From: Bacteroidota bacterium
GTDB taxonomy: Bacteria > Bacteroidota > Bacteroidia > Bacteroidales > FEN-979
Reading direction: 5' to 3'
NCBI GenBank assembly: GCA_026391835.1
Contig: JAPLDF010000005.1
Span: forward strand, 1-64,000
Length of the DNA stretch: 64,000 nt
Shown here: in pieces, positions 17,006-25,308 of the stretch
Position numbering within the stretch: position 1 is the first letter of the stretch
Layout of the letters: the number at the start of each line of letters is the position of its first letter
The notes under the pieces: generated by a model
What the model saw: only the letters and a program-made list of their open reading frames with translations
Told to the model about the DNA's origin: nothing
Database searches by the model: none
Program-made: the position numbers and the translations under genes

Positions 17006-17572
17006 ATGAATTGCATTAAGTGTAATACAAAAAGTTGCCGGACCACAGAACCGTGTCACGCTCAAAAGTTTGACGCTAAAGAGATCTTAAGAACCTATCA
17101 CCTGCCCGAAAACATGAAAATTGTTCAGGCGGCTGCCAGACTTGTTGACCAGGGGAGAGCCGGAACTTTATCCCGGCTTCAGGAGGTAATTGAATTTTCA
17201 AAAACCATGGACTTTCAGCGAATTGGCATCGCCTACTGCTTTGGGATGGAGAAAGAAGCTGCACTGGTTACCACAATACTTCGGGAGTCTGGTTTCAAAA
17301 CATTTCCCGTTTCCTGCACAACGGGAGGATTCAAACAATCTGAAATAAATTCTGGGAGTACGATAGAAAAAGTATCCTGTAATCCATTGGCCCAGGCAGG
17401 GCAATTGAATGCAGAATCAGTTGATTTTACGATCACTGTCGGATTGTGCCTGGGGCATGATATCTTATTCAGTAAGTACATCAAATCATACTCAACTACT
17501 TTGATTGTCAAGGACAGGGTCCATGATCATCATCCGGAAGCTGCCCTTTCCCTCATCAAAGAGTTAAATTAA
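17006..17572 (+). CDS. DUF1847-type Cys-rich protein
   Basis: The 188-residue product has a Cys-rich N-terminus: Cys at 3, 6, 11 and 17 (NCIKCNTKSC...EPCH) plus further Cys near 77 and 103, which fits a zinc- or metal-binding module. The pattern matches DUF1847 as I know it: a Cys-rich head followed by an alpha/beta domain with a C-terminal Cys/His segment. The enzymatic function of the family is not established to my knowledge. It sits second in a plus-strand cluster with DUF302, an SQR-like oxidoreductase and thioredoxin, so it probably takes part in metal or sulfur redox handling. Confidence 0.65.
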   Translation: MNCIKCNTKSCRTTEPCHAQKFDAKEILRTYHLPENMKIVQAAARLVDQGRAGTLSRLQEVIEFSKTMDFQRIGIAYCFGMEKEAALVTTILRESGFKTFPVSCTTGGFKQSEINSGSTIEKVSCNPLAQAGQLNAESVDFTITVGLCLGHDILFSKYIKSYSTTLIVKDRVHDHHPEAALSLIKELN

Positions 17573-17592
17573 CCAAAATAAAATTCAGAGCA

Positions 17593-18000
17593 ATGAACAC
17601 TAACCAGTTAATCATCGAGAAAGTAAGCCCTTTCAATGTCCCTGTTACAGTTGAAAAACTTATCGAAGCAGCAAATCAAAAAGGATGGCAGAATCCTGCG
17701 ATTCACAATCTACAGCAATCGCTCGCCAAATCAGGTAAAAAGGTATTACCCGTAGAGGTAATTGAGATCTGCAAACCGGAATATTCAGGTCGGATGCTTG
17801 ATCAGGACGATGGGCGGATTGTTTCAATCCTGATGCCATACCGGATTTCGGTCTATGAGGAATCGGATGGAAAAACCTACGTTGCCTTTTTGAACATGTC
17901 GGTCATGACAACCGGATTAGCTTCTGTTGCCGCTGAAGCCATCCATGGTGCTTATGATGAAGCATCAGGAATCGTTGAGTCGGTGATCGGTGCTTTATAA
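17593..18000 (+). CDS. DUF302-family protein
   Basis: The 135-residue product has the DUF302 layout: N-terminal VEKLIEAANQKGW (a 'di..a..GF' type helix) and later VLPVEVIEICKPEYSGRML and RISVYEESDGKTYVAFLNM, a pattern typical of this alpha-beta sandwich family. The family's molecular role is not firmly known; members often neighbour sulfide or heavy-metal genes. It begins 21 bases after the DUF1847 gene and ends 2 bases before the SQR-like gene, so the three are almost certainly one transcript. Confidence 0.8.
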   Translation: MNTNQLIIEKVSPFNVPVTVEKLIEAANQKGWQNPAIHNLQQSLAKSGKKVLPVEVIEICKPEYSGRMLDQDDGRIVSILMPYRISVYEESDGKTYVAFLNMSVMTTGLASVAAEAIHGAYDEASGIVESVIGAL

Positions 18001-18002
18001 AG

Positions 18003-19169
18003 ATGAAGAAAGTTCTTATTCTTGGCGGTGGTTTTGCCGGTGTGCAAACTGCAATCGCACTGCAGAAAAAAGGTGGCTTTGAGATCGCCCTGGTTTCTGA
18101 TCGCGATTATTTATACATGTACCCTATATCCATTTGGATTCCTGTTCATATGAAGGAGTTCAATGACGTCAAAGTTCCGCTATCAGATATTCAGAAAAAA
18201 TATCCTTTTCAGGTTATTATCGATAGGGTAAATGAAATTCATGCGAAAGAATACCGGGTGGTTTGTGAAAACCATGTTCTGGAATTTGATTACCTGGTCG
18301 TTGCTTTTGGTGCTGCAAAAATGCAGCATAAAGGGATGGAACACACCATGTCAATCTGTGCCAAACCGGAAATGGCCCTGGAAATTCGGAATAAGATCGA
18401 TGACCTGGTTAAAAAGGGCAGCGGTAAAATAGCCATAGGCTTTGGAGGTAATCCAAAGGACAAATCGGCTGTTCGTGGTGGACCTGCCTTCGAGCTGATG
18501 TTTAATATTCACAATTATTTGAAGGCCAGAAAACTCAGGGAGAATTTCGAACTGACCTTCTTTGCTCCCATGGATGAACCCGGAGCCAGGATGGGTAAAG
18601 GGGCTTTGGCCATGATGGACAAAATGTTCACCAGCTACAACATCGGCAAACGTTTTGGTAAAAAAATCAAAGAGTTCGTAAGCGACGGCGTTGTCTTTGA
18701 AGATGATTCAAAATTGGGCGCAGACTTTACCATGTTCATTGCTGCAGGAAACGGCCCTGCAATGTTGAAGAATTCAGATTTACCACTTTCGGAAGCGGGG
18801 TTTATTAAAATTCATGATTCCGGACAAGTCCCTAATTTTCCCTCTGTATTTGCCATAGGGGATGTGGCCGCCCTCGAAGGGCCCGAATGGATCGCCAAAC
18901 AAGGGCATATTGCAGAATTAATGGGGCGTAACGCCGCCTATAATATTCTGGAAATTGAAAAAGGCAGCACTAAACGGAAAGGGTACCAGGAACATCTTAA
19001 CATTCTTTGCGTGATGGATACCGGCAACGGAGCTGCCTTTGTATTCAGGAACGGCACCAAAGCATTTATGATTCCGATGCCCATTGTCGGTCATTGGATG
19101 AAAAAAGGCTGGGGTGTTTATTCCAGGCTGTCGAAAACAGGCCGGTTCCCACGATTACCAGGATTATAA
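18003..19169 (+). CDS. FAD-dependent oxidoreductase, sulfide:quinone oxidoreductase-like
   Basis: The 388-residue flavoprotein starts with a Rossmann dinucleotide-binding motif GGGFAGVQTAIAL (8-20). It has a second site AIGFGGN around residue 140 and the FAD-binding C-terminal pattern FPSVFAIGDVAALEG near 280. This is the layout of type II NADH dehydrogenases and sulfide:quinone oxidoreductases. It would pass electrons from sulfide or NADH to quinone at the membrane. I do not see the full set of SQR redox cysteines, so substrate is uncertain. The neighbouring DUF302 and thioredoxin genes favour a sulfide or persulfide role. It lies 2 bases after the DUF302 gene. Confidence 0.75.
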   Translation: MKKVLILGGGFAGVQTAIALQKKGGFEIALVSDRDYLYMYPISIWIPVHMKEFNDVKVPLSDIQKKYPFQVIIDRVNEIHAKEYRVVCENHVLEFDYLVVAFGAAKMQHKGMEHTMSICAKPEMALEIRNKIDDLVKKGSGKIAIGFGGNPKDKSAVRGGPAFELMFNIHNYLKARKLRENFELTFFAPMDEPGARMGKGALAMMDKMFTSYNIGKRFGKKIKEFVSDGVVFEDDSKLGADFTMFIAAGNGPAMLKNSDLPLSEAGFIKIHDSGQVPNFPSVFAIGDVAALEGPEWIAKQGHIAELMGRNAAYNILEIEKGSTKRKGYQEHLNILCVMDTGNGAAFVFRNGTKAFMIPMPIVGHWMKKGWGVYSRLSKTGRFPRLPGL

Positions 19170-19192
19170 ACACATGTGTTGATACAACCAAA

Positions 19193-19324
19193 ATGCGGAT
19201 AGAACCCGCCAAATTCAGCCTCTACAAACCTGCCCTGGAGAAACCAGGCATAAGTTACACCCGCTCGAAGTGTTTGGAATGTGTGGCTGCCTGTCCAAAT
19301 GGCAGTTTAACCTATAAAATTTAA
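19193..19324 (+). CDS. Small Fe-S-like protein with three cysteines
   Basis: The 43-residue product from the ATG at 19193 ends with the segment KCLECVAACPNGSL. This is the CxxCxxxCP tail of a ferredoxin motif, but the first cysteine of the usual CxxCxxCxxxCP is missing. It lies between the SQR-like gene and thioredoxin and stops 4 bases before the latter. It may be a partner electron carrier or the remnant of a ferredoxin; the short length and the missing cysteine make this uncertain. Confidence 0.5.
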   Translation: MRIEPAKFSLYKPALEKPGISYTRSKCLECVAACPNGSLTYKI

Positions 19325-19328
19325 CACA

Positions 19329-19628
19329 ATGAAAGGCAACTTTGATTCAATTATAAACGATACCCGCCCCGTCATTGTCGATTTTCATGCTTTATGGTGC
19401 AGCCCTTGTAAAGTCCAGTCACCTATTTTATCGGAAATTGCATCCGAATTCGGGGAGCGTGTCAGAGTGATCAAAATTGATGTGGACCAAAACACCGGTT
19501 TGGCAAGTAAATACCATATCCAGGGCGTTCCAACTGTGATACTATTCAAAACCGGCGAAGTGATGTGGCGGCAATCGGGAGTTGTGAGTAAAGACATGTT
19601 GCGAAATGTTATCCTGAAACACATCTAA
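19329..19628 (+). CDS. trxA: Thioredoxin
   Basis: The 99-residue protein is a thioredoxin: the active site WCSPC is at residues 23-27, and the cis-proline segment GVPTVILF follows at the usual distance. Classical thioredoxins have CGPC; here the two residues between the cysteines are Ser-Pro, which can change redox potential. It would reduce protein disulfides in the cytoplasm using thioredoxin reductase, encoded at 22418. It starts 4 bases after the small Fe-S-like gene. Confidence 0.9.
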   Translation: MKGNFDSIINDTRPVIVDFHALWCSPCKVQSPILSEIASEFGERVRVIKIDVDQNTGLASKYHIQGVPTVILFKTGEVMWRQSGVVSKDMLRNVILKHI

Positions 19629-19641
19629 GGTTGTTTAATTC

Positions 19642-20703
19642 ATGGCCGTAGAACTGGAAGTCCAAAAATCCCGCAATGGAACTGCCGATTTATTAAAAGG
19701 AATAGCTGTCCTGTTAATGATCCAGGTTCACATCATGGAACAATTTGCCGATCCTGGCCTTTACAACAGCACCCTTGGTAAAATCTCCCTTTTCCTGGGA
19801 GGTCCGGCATGTGCACCCGTGTTTATGGCAGTAATGGGCTACTTCCTGGCCTCCTCCCATAAATCAATGAAAGGATTTATGGTGCGGGGATTAATGCTCT
19901 TTGCAGGTGGAATCATGCTGAACACCGGACGATCGGCAAACCTTCTGATTCAGGTTTTCCAGGGTGAATCAGAACTCAATCCCTGGCATTTTATTTTTGG
20001 GGCCGACATCCTGACCCTTGCCGGGCTTAGTATCCTGGTTATCGGGCTGCTCCGGCTCCTTTTTAAAACCCATTATCTGCCATATATCCTGACAGGATCC
20101 GCGATAGTTGCTATGTCACAATACGTGACACTGTTCTCAACTTCAACCGGATTTCTTAAATATCCCGGTGCTTTCTTATGGGGAGGTGCTGAATGGTCGT
20201 ATTTCCCATTGCTTCCATGGATGGCCTATATACTGACTGGTTATGCATTCCGCCTGTTCATTGGGAGTGTGCAATGGGTAAAAAAAAAAGATATTAAGGA
20301 ACACTATTATCTTGCGATTCCCTTGTGGCTGTTCATTCTGACAACCATTTCATGGGCCTCACGGATTACAGCTGACCTTTCAGGTTCAGGCGGATACTAT
20401 CATCATGGCATTCTGTTTTTCTTATGGACACTGCTTTTCATGATCGCATACCTTGTTATTGTTTCATTGGTTGAATCAGAATACAGTGAACATAAACTTG
20501 CGTTGGCCATCAAATGGATGGGCGCCCGGGTAACCACCATTTATGTCATTCAATGGCTCATTATAGGAAACATCGCCACCGTTCTTTACCGTTCACAGCA
20601 CCTTTTCCAGGTAGCAGCCTGGTTCCCGGCAATCACGGGAATGTCCTTTCTAATTGGTTTCGTGTATCTTAGGATAAAACACACCTTGCCCAGGAAACCC
20701 TGA
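19642..20703 (+). CDS. Multi-pass membrane acyltransferase-like protein
   Basis: The 353-residue protein has about nine hydrophobic segments. The N-terminus DLLKGIAVLLMIQVHIMEQF contains the 'D...G......I..H' pattern of the heparan-alpha-glucosaminide N-acetyltransferase/DUF1624-type and acyltransferase-3-type membrane families. Such proteins transfer acyl groups from acyl-CoA across the membrane to sugars or lipids. There is no nearby substrate gene that fixes its target. It lies 13 bases after thioredoxin, on the same strand. Confidence 0.6.
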   Translation: MAVELEVQKSRNGTADLLKGIAVLLMIQVHIMEQFADPGLYNSTLGKISLFLGGPACAPVFMAVMGYFLASSHKSMKGFMVRGLMLFAGGIMLNTGRSANLLIQVFQGESELNPWHFIFGADILTLAGLSILVIGLLRLLFKTHYLPYILTGSAIVAMSQYVTLFSTSTGFLKYPGAFLWGGAEWSYFPLLPWMAYILTGYAFRLFIGSVQWVKKKDIKEHYYLAIPLWLFILTTISWASRITADLSGSGGYYHHGILFFLWTLLFMIAYLVIVSLVESEYSEHKLALAIKWMGARVTTIYVIQWLIIGNIATVLYRSQHLFQVAAWFPAITGMSFLIGFVYLRIKHTLPRKP

Positions 20704-20831
20704 TTCCCGGTTTTATCACCATAAGATCTTATACAAGAAACATAAAATATCGTAACAGATATATATGTATAAGTATATACTTTTGTTTTCGAAGAATGCA
20801 TTCTCATCTAACCCTTCTAAAACCAACTGTT

Positions 20832-21575
20832 ATGAAAACAAGACAAAATTTAGCCATCGGAATGTTCCTGGTGATGGGTGTATCATTTATGGTACTGTCC
20901 CTGAACGGATGCACAAAAGAAACCACTGCTGTACCAGCATCAGCAGACTCCCAGTATAAGGAAGACATCCTTAACTACACGATTGCCGATACCTCTCTGA
21001 CAGGATGCCTTTCCTGTGTCGATTCATTGCCATTTGAATCGTTAAATGCCTCTGAATCAGAAGCCCTTATTGTTATGCGCGAAGAAGAATTCCTCGCACA
21101 TGATGTTTATCTTACCCTCAGCCAGCTATACACCAAGCCAATATTCAGGAACATCACACTCAGTGAGCAGCGGCATACGGATGCAGTCAAAGCGCTGATC
21201 AATAAATATTCACTGGTTGATCCTGCAGCGAACCATGTAACAGGTGTTTTTACGAACCAGGATCTTCAGACTCTATTCAACTCACTGGTAACCCTTGGTT
21301 CTGGTTCCTTACTTAATGGGCTTGTAGCAGGCGCCACGATCGAAGATCTGGATATAAAAGATCTGAAGGATCATTTGCTGACCATTGACAACCAGGATAT
21401 CACATGTGTATTCAACAACCTCATGCGCGGATCACGCAATCACCTGCGTTCATTTTATGCCAATATTAAATTCACAGGTGGCACCTATACACCTCAATAC
21501 CTGACACAGGAAGATTTTGACGCGATCGTGAATTCGAAACATGAAACCGGCACAGGAAATTGCCACTGTAACTAA
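20832..21575 (+). CDS. DUF2202-type lipoprotein
   Basis: The 247-residue protein starts MKTRQNLAIGMFLVMG with a lipobox SLNGC near residue 27, so it should be anchored in an envelope membrane. An upstream in-frame ATG at 20796 exists, but this one gives the clean signal peptide. The rest carries E...FLAHDVYLTLS and a helical EQRHTDAVKAL segment, the ferritin-like four-helix pattern of DUF2202. Members bind metal, but their biochemistry is not well established. It follows the acyltransferase-like gene with about 130 bases between and ends before a convergent fragment. Confidence 0.75.
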   Translation: MKTRQNLAIGMFLVMGVSFMVLSLNGCTKETTAVPASADSQYKEDILNYTIADTSLTGCLSCVDSLPFESLNASESEALIVMREEEFLAHDVYLTLSQLYTKPIFRNITLSEQRHTDAVKALINKYSLVDPAANHVTGVFTNQDLQTLFNSLVTLGSGSLLNGLVAGATIEDLDIKDLKDHLLTIDNQDITCVFNNLMRGSRNHLRSFYANIKFTGGTYTPQYLTQEDFDAIVNSKHETGTGNCHCN

Positions 21576-21672
21576 CTCGTAATGCCAGGAGTACTTTTGT
21601 GCCGGGGAGCAATGAACTCTCCGGCATATTTCTTATAATCGAATGGATATGACTGGTTTGATTGCTTGGCCT

Positions 21673-21945
21673 CTATTTGATTGCAACCATTTGGATTACT
21701 GATGCTTTCCCCTGATGAAAATCTCCTTCCTCAACCTCCTTTTCTAAAAGTTCGATTGAACGGAAATCCAAGTCTGAAAAATCTTCTTTCAATTCCTCCT
21801 GTGAAAAAAGCATGGATTCTTCTCTGGTTGGAGAATAAATAGTTCCATAACATATTTCATTTGCAATGTAACGAATAAAACAAGAATTGGTGATATTTAT
21901 GCGCTTTATTCTGGCATGATCTTTGACATATGCAGAACATGACAT
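21673..21945 (-). pseudogene. C-terminal remnant of a class I SAM-dependent methyltransferase
   Basis: The 90-residue frame contains SPTREESMLFSQEELKEDF and GDFHQGKASVIQMVAIK. These are the ending of many class I SAM-dependent methyltransferases in Bacteroidota ('KEREMLYSKEEL..DF...', then '..G.FHQGKASVI....'). The nucleotide-binding GxGxG part is absent: about 150 N-terminal residues have been lost and a plus-strand gene begins 16 bases beyond the fragment's start. It is therefore most likely a gene relic left by a rearrangement. Confidence 0.6.
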
Positions 21946-21961
21946 CTAAAAACTTAAACTT

Positions 21962-22315
21962 ATGCTGCAAACAAATTTAACACACATTCTGACAGCTTCA
22001 GGGCATCAGAAACTTATTGAAGAGAATGAGAACGTTATGATCTGCTGTGGAAGGATGGGCCCCATGTGCATCCCGGTATATGGCATCATGGAAGATCTGG
22101 AACCGGAATATCCTCATGTTAAATTCGCCGATATGGAATTTGACAACCCGGAATCGCACCCGATTCGAAATGCACCCGAGTGCAAAGGTTTTATGGGAAT
22201 TCCATTTACAGTCTATTACAGGAATGGAAAACTCGTAAAAGCTACTTCCAGCATCCAGTCGATGCCGCAGGTAAAATCAATCCTCGATGCACAATTCGAT
22301 AAAAAACAGCAATAA
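21962..22315 (+). CDS. Thioredoxin-fold protein with CCGRMGPMC active-site region
   Basis: The 117-residue product has no signal peptide. Its active-site region reads ICCGRMGPMCIPVYGIMEDL: in thioredoxin numbering, the usual WCGPC is replaced by a MGPMC-like loop plus an upstream CC pair (Cys28, Cys29, Cys36). A cis-proline segment GIPFTVYYRNGKLV near residues 81-94 completes the thioredoxin fold. It is followed after about 100 bases by thioredoxin reductase, so it may be a special thioredoxin reduced by it. The substrate is unknown. Confidence 0.7.
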   Translation: MLQTNLTHILTASGHQKLIEENENVMICCGRMGPMCIPVYGIMEDLEPEYPHVKFADMEFDNPESHPIRNAPECKGFMGIPFTVYYRNGKLVKATSSIQSMPQVKSILDAQFDKKQQ

Positions 22316-22417
22316 AGTCAGGTTCCTCAGATCCTCTGCGGGCAGGGAGAAAGTTTTCATGGGTTTGGTGATTGACTCTTTCCTGCAGGGATCTGTTGCG
22401 GCCTGTTAAAAGAAAAA

Positions 22418-23344
22418 ATGATGCCAGAGATATTCGATATCATTATTATTGGTGGAGGTCCTGCCGGCCTGACCGCCGGTATTTATGCTTCCCGCGCCCG
22501 TATGAAGACGTTGATTTTGAATGAGGGAACAGTCGGTGGTCAGCTCGTGTTAACCCACGAGATTGCAAACTACCCGGGAGTTGAGTCAACCAGCGGCTTT
22601 CAGTTGGGTAACATCATGAAAAAGCAGGCCCTGGCATTTGGCTGTAAAATCAAATCAAATATTCAGGTCACTGCTTTTGAATATTCCGCAAATCCGAAAA
22701 TGGTTGAGATCAATGGCAACGAACAATTCTTTGGAAGGTCTGTCATTCTGGCACCGGGAGGAGAGCCAAGAATGATCCATGTACCAGGTGAGGCTGAATT
22801 CAAAGGTCGCGGTGTATCCTATTGTGCTACCTGTGACGGGGATTTTTTCACGGGTAAAGACATCGTGGTGGTAGGTGGCGGTAATTCGGCCCTTGAAGAG
22901 GCCGTTTCCCTGACAAAATATGCCCGCAATGTTGCTATAGTGCACCAGTTCGATCAGTTCCAGGCTTTTCCATATGCAGTTGAAGAGGCCAAAGCGAATC
23001 CCAGGATTAAATTTTACATGGAATCGCAAGTCAGAAATATCTTTGGTGACGATTCTGTAAAACAAGTTGAGATTGAACATCTTCCAACCGGGGATAAAAC
23101 GATGCTGGCTGTTGACGGAATCTTTATTTTCATTGGATATGTGGCAAAAACCCAGGGATTTGAAAAATGTGTCCATTTGAATGACCGGGGTGAAATTATC
23201 GTAGGAACGGAAATGCAAACGAATGTCCCTGGTGTTTTTGCCGCCGGAGACAGTATTGCAAAGCGATACCGCCAGGTAACCACTGCAGTTGCCGACGGTA
23301 CAATTGCCGCATTAAGCGCCATAGAGTACTTGCGGACAAACTAA
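22418..23344 (+). CDS. trxB: Thioredoxin reductase
   Basis: The 308-residue flavoenzyme reduces thioredoxin with NADPH. The FAD-binding motif IIGGGPAGLTAGIYASR is at about residues 10-26, the redox-active CATCD at 136-140, the NADPH-binding VVGGGNSALEEA near 152-163, and the C-terminal FAD segment GVFAAGDSIAKRYRQV near 275-290. Length is typical of the low-molecular-weight family. Either of two adjacent ATG codons (22418 or 22421) may be used. It sits next to one thioredoxin-fold gene and 3 kb from a classical thioredoxin, so it probably serves both. Confidence 0.93.
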   Translation: MMPEIFDIIIIGGGPAGLTAGIYASRARMKTLILNEGTVGGQLVLTHEIANYPGVESTSGFQLGNIMKKQALAFGCKIKSNIQVTAFEYSANPKMVEINGNEQFFGRSVILAPGGEPRMIHVPGEAEFKGRGVSYCATCDGDFFTGKDIVVVGGGNSALEEAVSLTKYARNVAIVHQFDQFQAFPYAVEEAKANPRIKFYMESQVRNIFGDDSVKQVEIEHLPTGDKTMLAVDGIFIFIGYVAKTQGFEKCVHLNDRGEIIVGTEMQTNVPGVFAAGDSIAKRYRQVTTAVADGTIAALSAIEYLRTN

Positions 23345-24063
23345 TGAAAATACGACTTACACTTTATTACTTGCTCTTCATAAACTTGCTGGCCTCTGCC
23401 CAGTTTCCGGCACCAAAGGAAACATTTGATATCACCACTCATACCATGCAATTCCCGCATCATTATAAAAAGTGGGGTTTTCAGGTGTCTGCCGGACTCT
23501 CGATGGTCAAACCTCCTGAAGATCTGCTGGAAAGTTCCATTCAGGCACCGTTGGCGAATGTTCACATGACATTCGGATTACCGTGGAACCTATCGCTTGA
23601 ATCGGACCTGACTACAATCATTGTTTCCAATCAACTGAGGGCGGGGCCAAGACTAAGCTTTTTATTCAGGAATTTTGGAATAAAGGGAGGCTGGGACATT
23701 GCCTGTGTTTATGGCCGGTTAAACCAATCCGGTTTTAACAACAGCACCCAGGCATGGATGCAATATCCGAATATTTCGCTTGGGTATAAGCTTAAAAAAA
23801 TGGCTTTTACCCTTAAGGGAGAATTGGTAATTGTGGGCAAAGTTTCAACAAACTCAGGTGAAATTGAAGTAAGCCGTTCCAAAACGTTCCTGAACGGCGG
23901 AACACTTTCTTTTTATATGGAACAAAGAATTCATCATAATAAGGTTCTCATCGTAGGGCTGAAGGATAATTATGTGAAATTTTACTGGCCCACCTGGATG
24001 TTGTTTTCCACATTTAACCGGTTTTACCACATTCCCGAACTTTATATCAGCTGGATATTATGA
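23344..24063 (+). CDS. Exported beta-barrel-like protein of unknown function
   Basis: The 239-residue protein begins with a Sec signal peptide (about residues 1-19, cleaved after LLASAQ). The mature part alternates polar and hydrophobic residues in strands, with aromatic residues near strand ends, ending in ELYISWIL, like a small outer-membrane beta-barrel. It overlaps the thioredoxin reductase stop by 1 base and the GDPD gene by 4, so it is co-transcribed with both. A porin-like or surface role is inferred. Confidence 0.6.
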   Translation: MKIRLTLYYLLFINLLASAQFPAPKETFDITTHTMQFPHHYKKWGFQVSAGLSMVKPPEDLLESSIQAPLANVHMTFGLPWNLSLESDLTTIIVSNQLRAGPRLSFLFRNFGIKGGWDIACVYGRLNQSGFNNSTQAWMQYPNISLGYKLKKMAFTLKGELVIVGKVSTNSGEIEVSRSKTFLNGGTLSFYMEQRIHHNKVLIVGLKDNYVKFYWPTWMLFSTFNRFYHIPELYISWIL

Positions 24064-25304
24064 AAATCAGGAATTTACATGTGATTGTTTTGCTGATGCT
24101 CATCATTGGCTGCAACAAAGAGTCCCTGGTGCCTGTCCCCTCTTCCGGTATCAACTCATTTCCTGAGGGTACGCTGCCTGTGCCTTCCATATCAAAACCG
24201 CCAATGGAAGGTATTTACCTGGCAACTACCGACGCAACAATTTTCGGGGATACAATGATTTTAAAATGGAACCATTCCGGTATCCTTTTTACGTGTAAAA
24301 ACGGTAAGCATTTCATAATGAATGCCGGTTACCTTGATTCGGTCATACTAATCCAGGGATACTGGAGGGATGGATACAGTGATGCAACCGGGTTATGCAA
24401 CATGTCCATTTCAGGACCAGAGGGTGGTAATGATATTCTGACGGGTAAGCCTTCAGCGAACATTATCCTGAGAGGTGCCTACGGAGCAAATAGTGAAGCC
24501 CCCGACCAATCAATCATGCTGCAGTATATACGACCGTTTTCGCAAAAAGTAAAAAGCAATAATTTTTATATTCTTGGACACCGGGCCGGAGGACGGAATT
24601 CTGACCGGCTCCCCGTGTCGGAGAACAGCATTGCCATGGTTAAATTTACTGAAAGACTGGGTACTACAGGTATAGAAGTAGACCCCAGGATAAGCAGCGA
24701 TGGTGTTGCTTTCATTTATCATGATCCGGATATTAACACCCGGCTCACGCAAAAAGGACTACTGGCCGGAGATGTAAGCGCCTATACGTGGCTCCAGTTG
24801 TCGTCGTTTGTAAAGCTTATCCATGGAGAGAGAATACCGTCGCTGGAGGAGGTGCTGACATTTGCCATTGACAGCACTGAATTACGCTTTGTCTACATGG
24901 ATATGAAAAGCGCTGAGGCAGTGCCGGTGGTTATCCCCATACAACAGCGTGCAATCCAGCATGCAAAGGACAAAGGCAGAGATATTATCATCCTGATGGG
25001 AATTCCCGGTACTGATGTCCTGAATGCATTAATGTCCTCTCTGGACTACAGGAATGTTCCTTCCTTATGTGAACTTACGGTGGATGATGTCAGGATGGTG
25101 AATTCCAAAGTATGGGCACCCAGATGGACATTGGGTATTCAAAACGACCTTGTTCAACAGATGCACAATGAAGGACGATTGGCGGTATGCTGGACCATCG
25201 ACAGTCCGAACTGGATTCGCAATTACCTGGACCAGGGAATTTTTGACGGGCTGGTTACCAATTTCCCGTATGTTGTCGCTTATCATCATTATATACAGGA
25301 GTAG
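24060..25304 (+). CDS. Glycerophosphodiester phosphodiesterase lipoprotein
   Basis: The 414-residue protein has a lipoprotein signal with the IIGC lipobox at about residues 15-18. After an approximately 150-residue N-terminal region of unknown fold comes the GDPD TIM-barrel: LGHRAGGRNSDRLPVSENS (the HRG.. and 'EN' motif), VDPRISSDGVAFIYHDP (E/D.D...DG...V.HD, here VDPRISSDG), and a C-terminal RLAVCWTIDS. Such enzymes cleave glycerophosphodiesters to glycerol 3-phosphate and an alcohol. It should be active on the envelope. The additional N-terminal domain is uncommon. ATGA coupling with the gene before it. Confidence 0.8.
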   Translation: MKIRNLHVIVLLMLIIGCNKESLVPVPSSGINSFPEGTLPVPSISKPPMEGIYLATTDATIFGDTMILKWNHSGILFTCKNGKHFIMNAGYLDSVILIQGYWRDGYSDATGLCNMSISGPEGGNDILTGKPSANIILRGAYGANSEAPDQSIMLQYIRPFSQKVKSNNFYILGHRAGGRNSDRLPVSENSIAMVKFTERLGTTGIEVDPRISSDGVAFIYHDPDINTRLTQKGLLAGDVSAYTWLQLSSFVKLIHGERIPSLEEVLTFAIDSTELRFVYMDMKSAEAVPVVIPIQQRAIQHAKDKGRDIIILMGIPGTDVLNALMSSLDYRNVPSLCELTVDDVRMVNSKVWAPRWTLGIQNDLVQQMHNEGRLAVCWTIDSPNWIRNYLDQGIFDGLVTNFPYVVAYHHYIQE

Positions 25305-25308
25305 TCAT

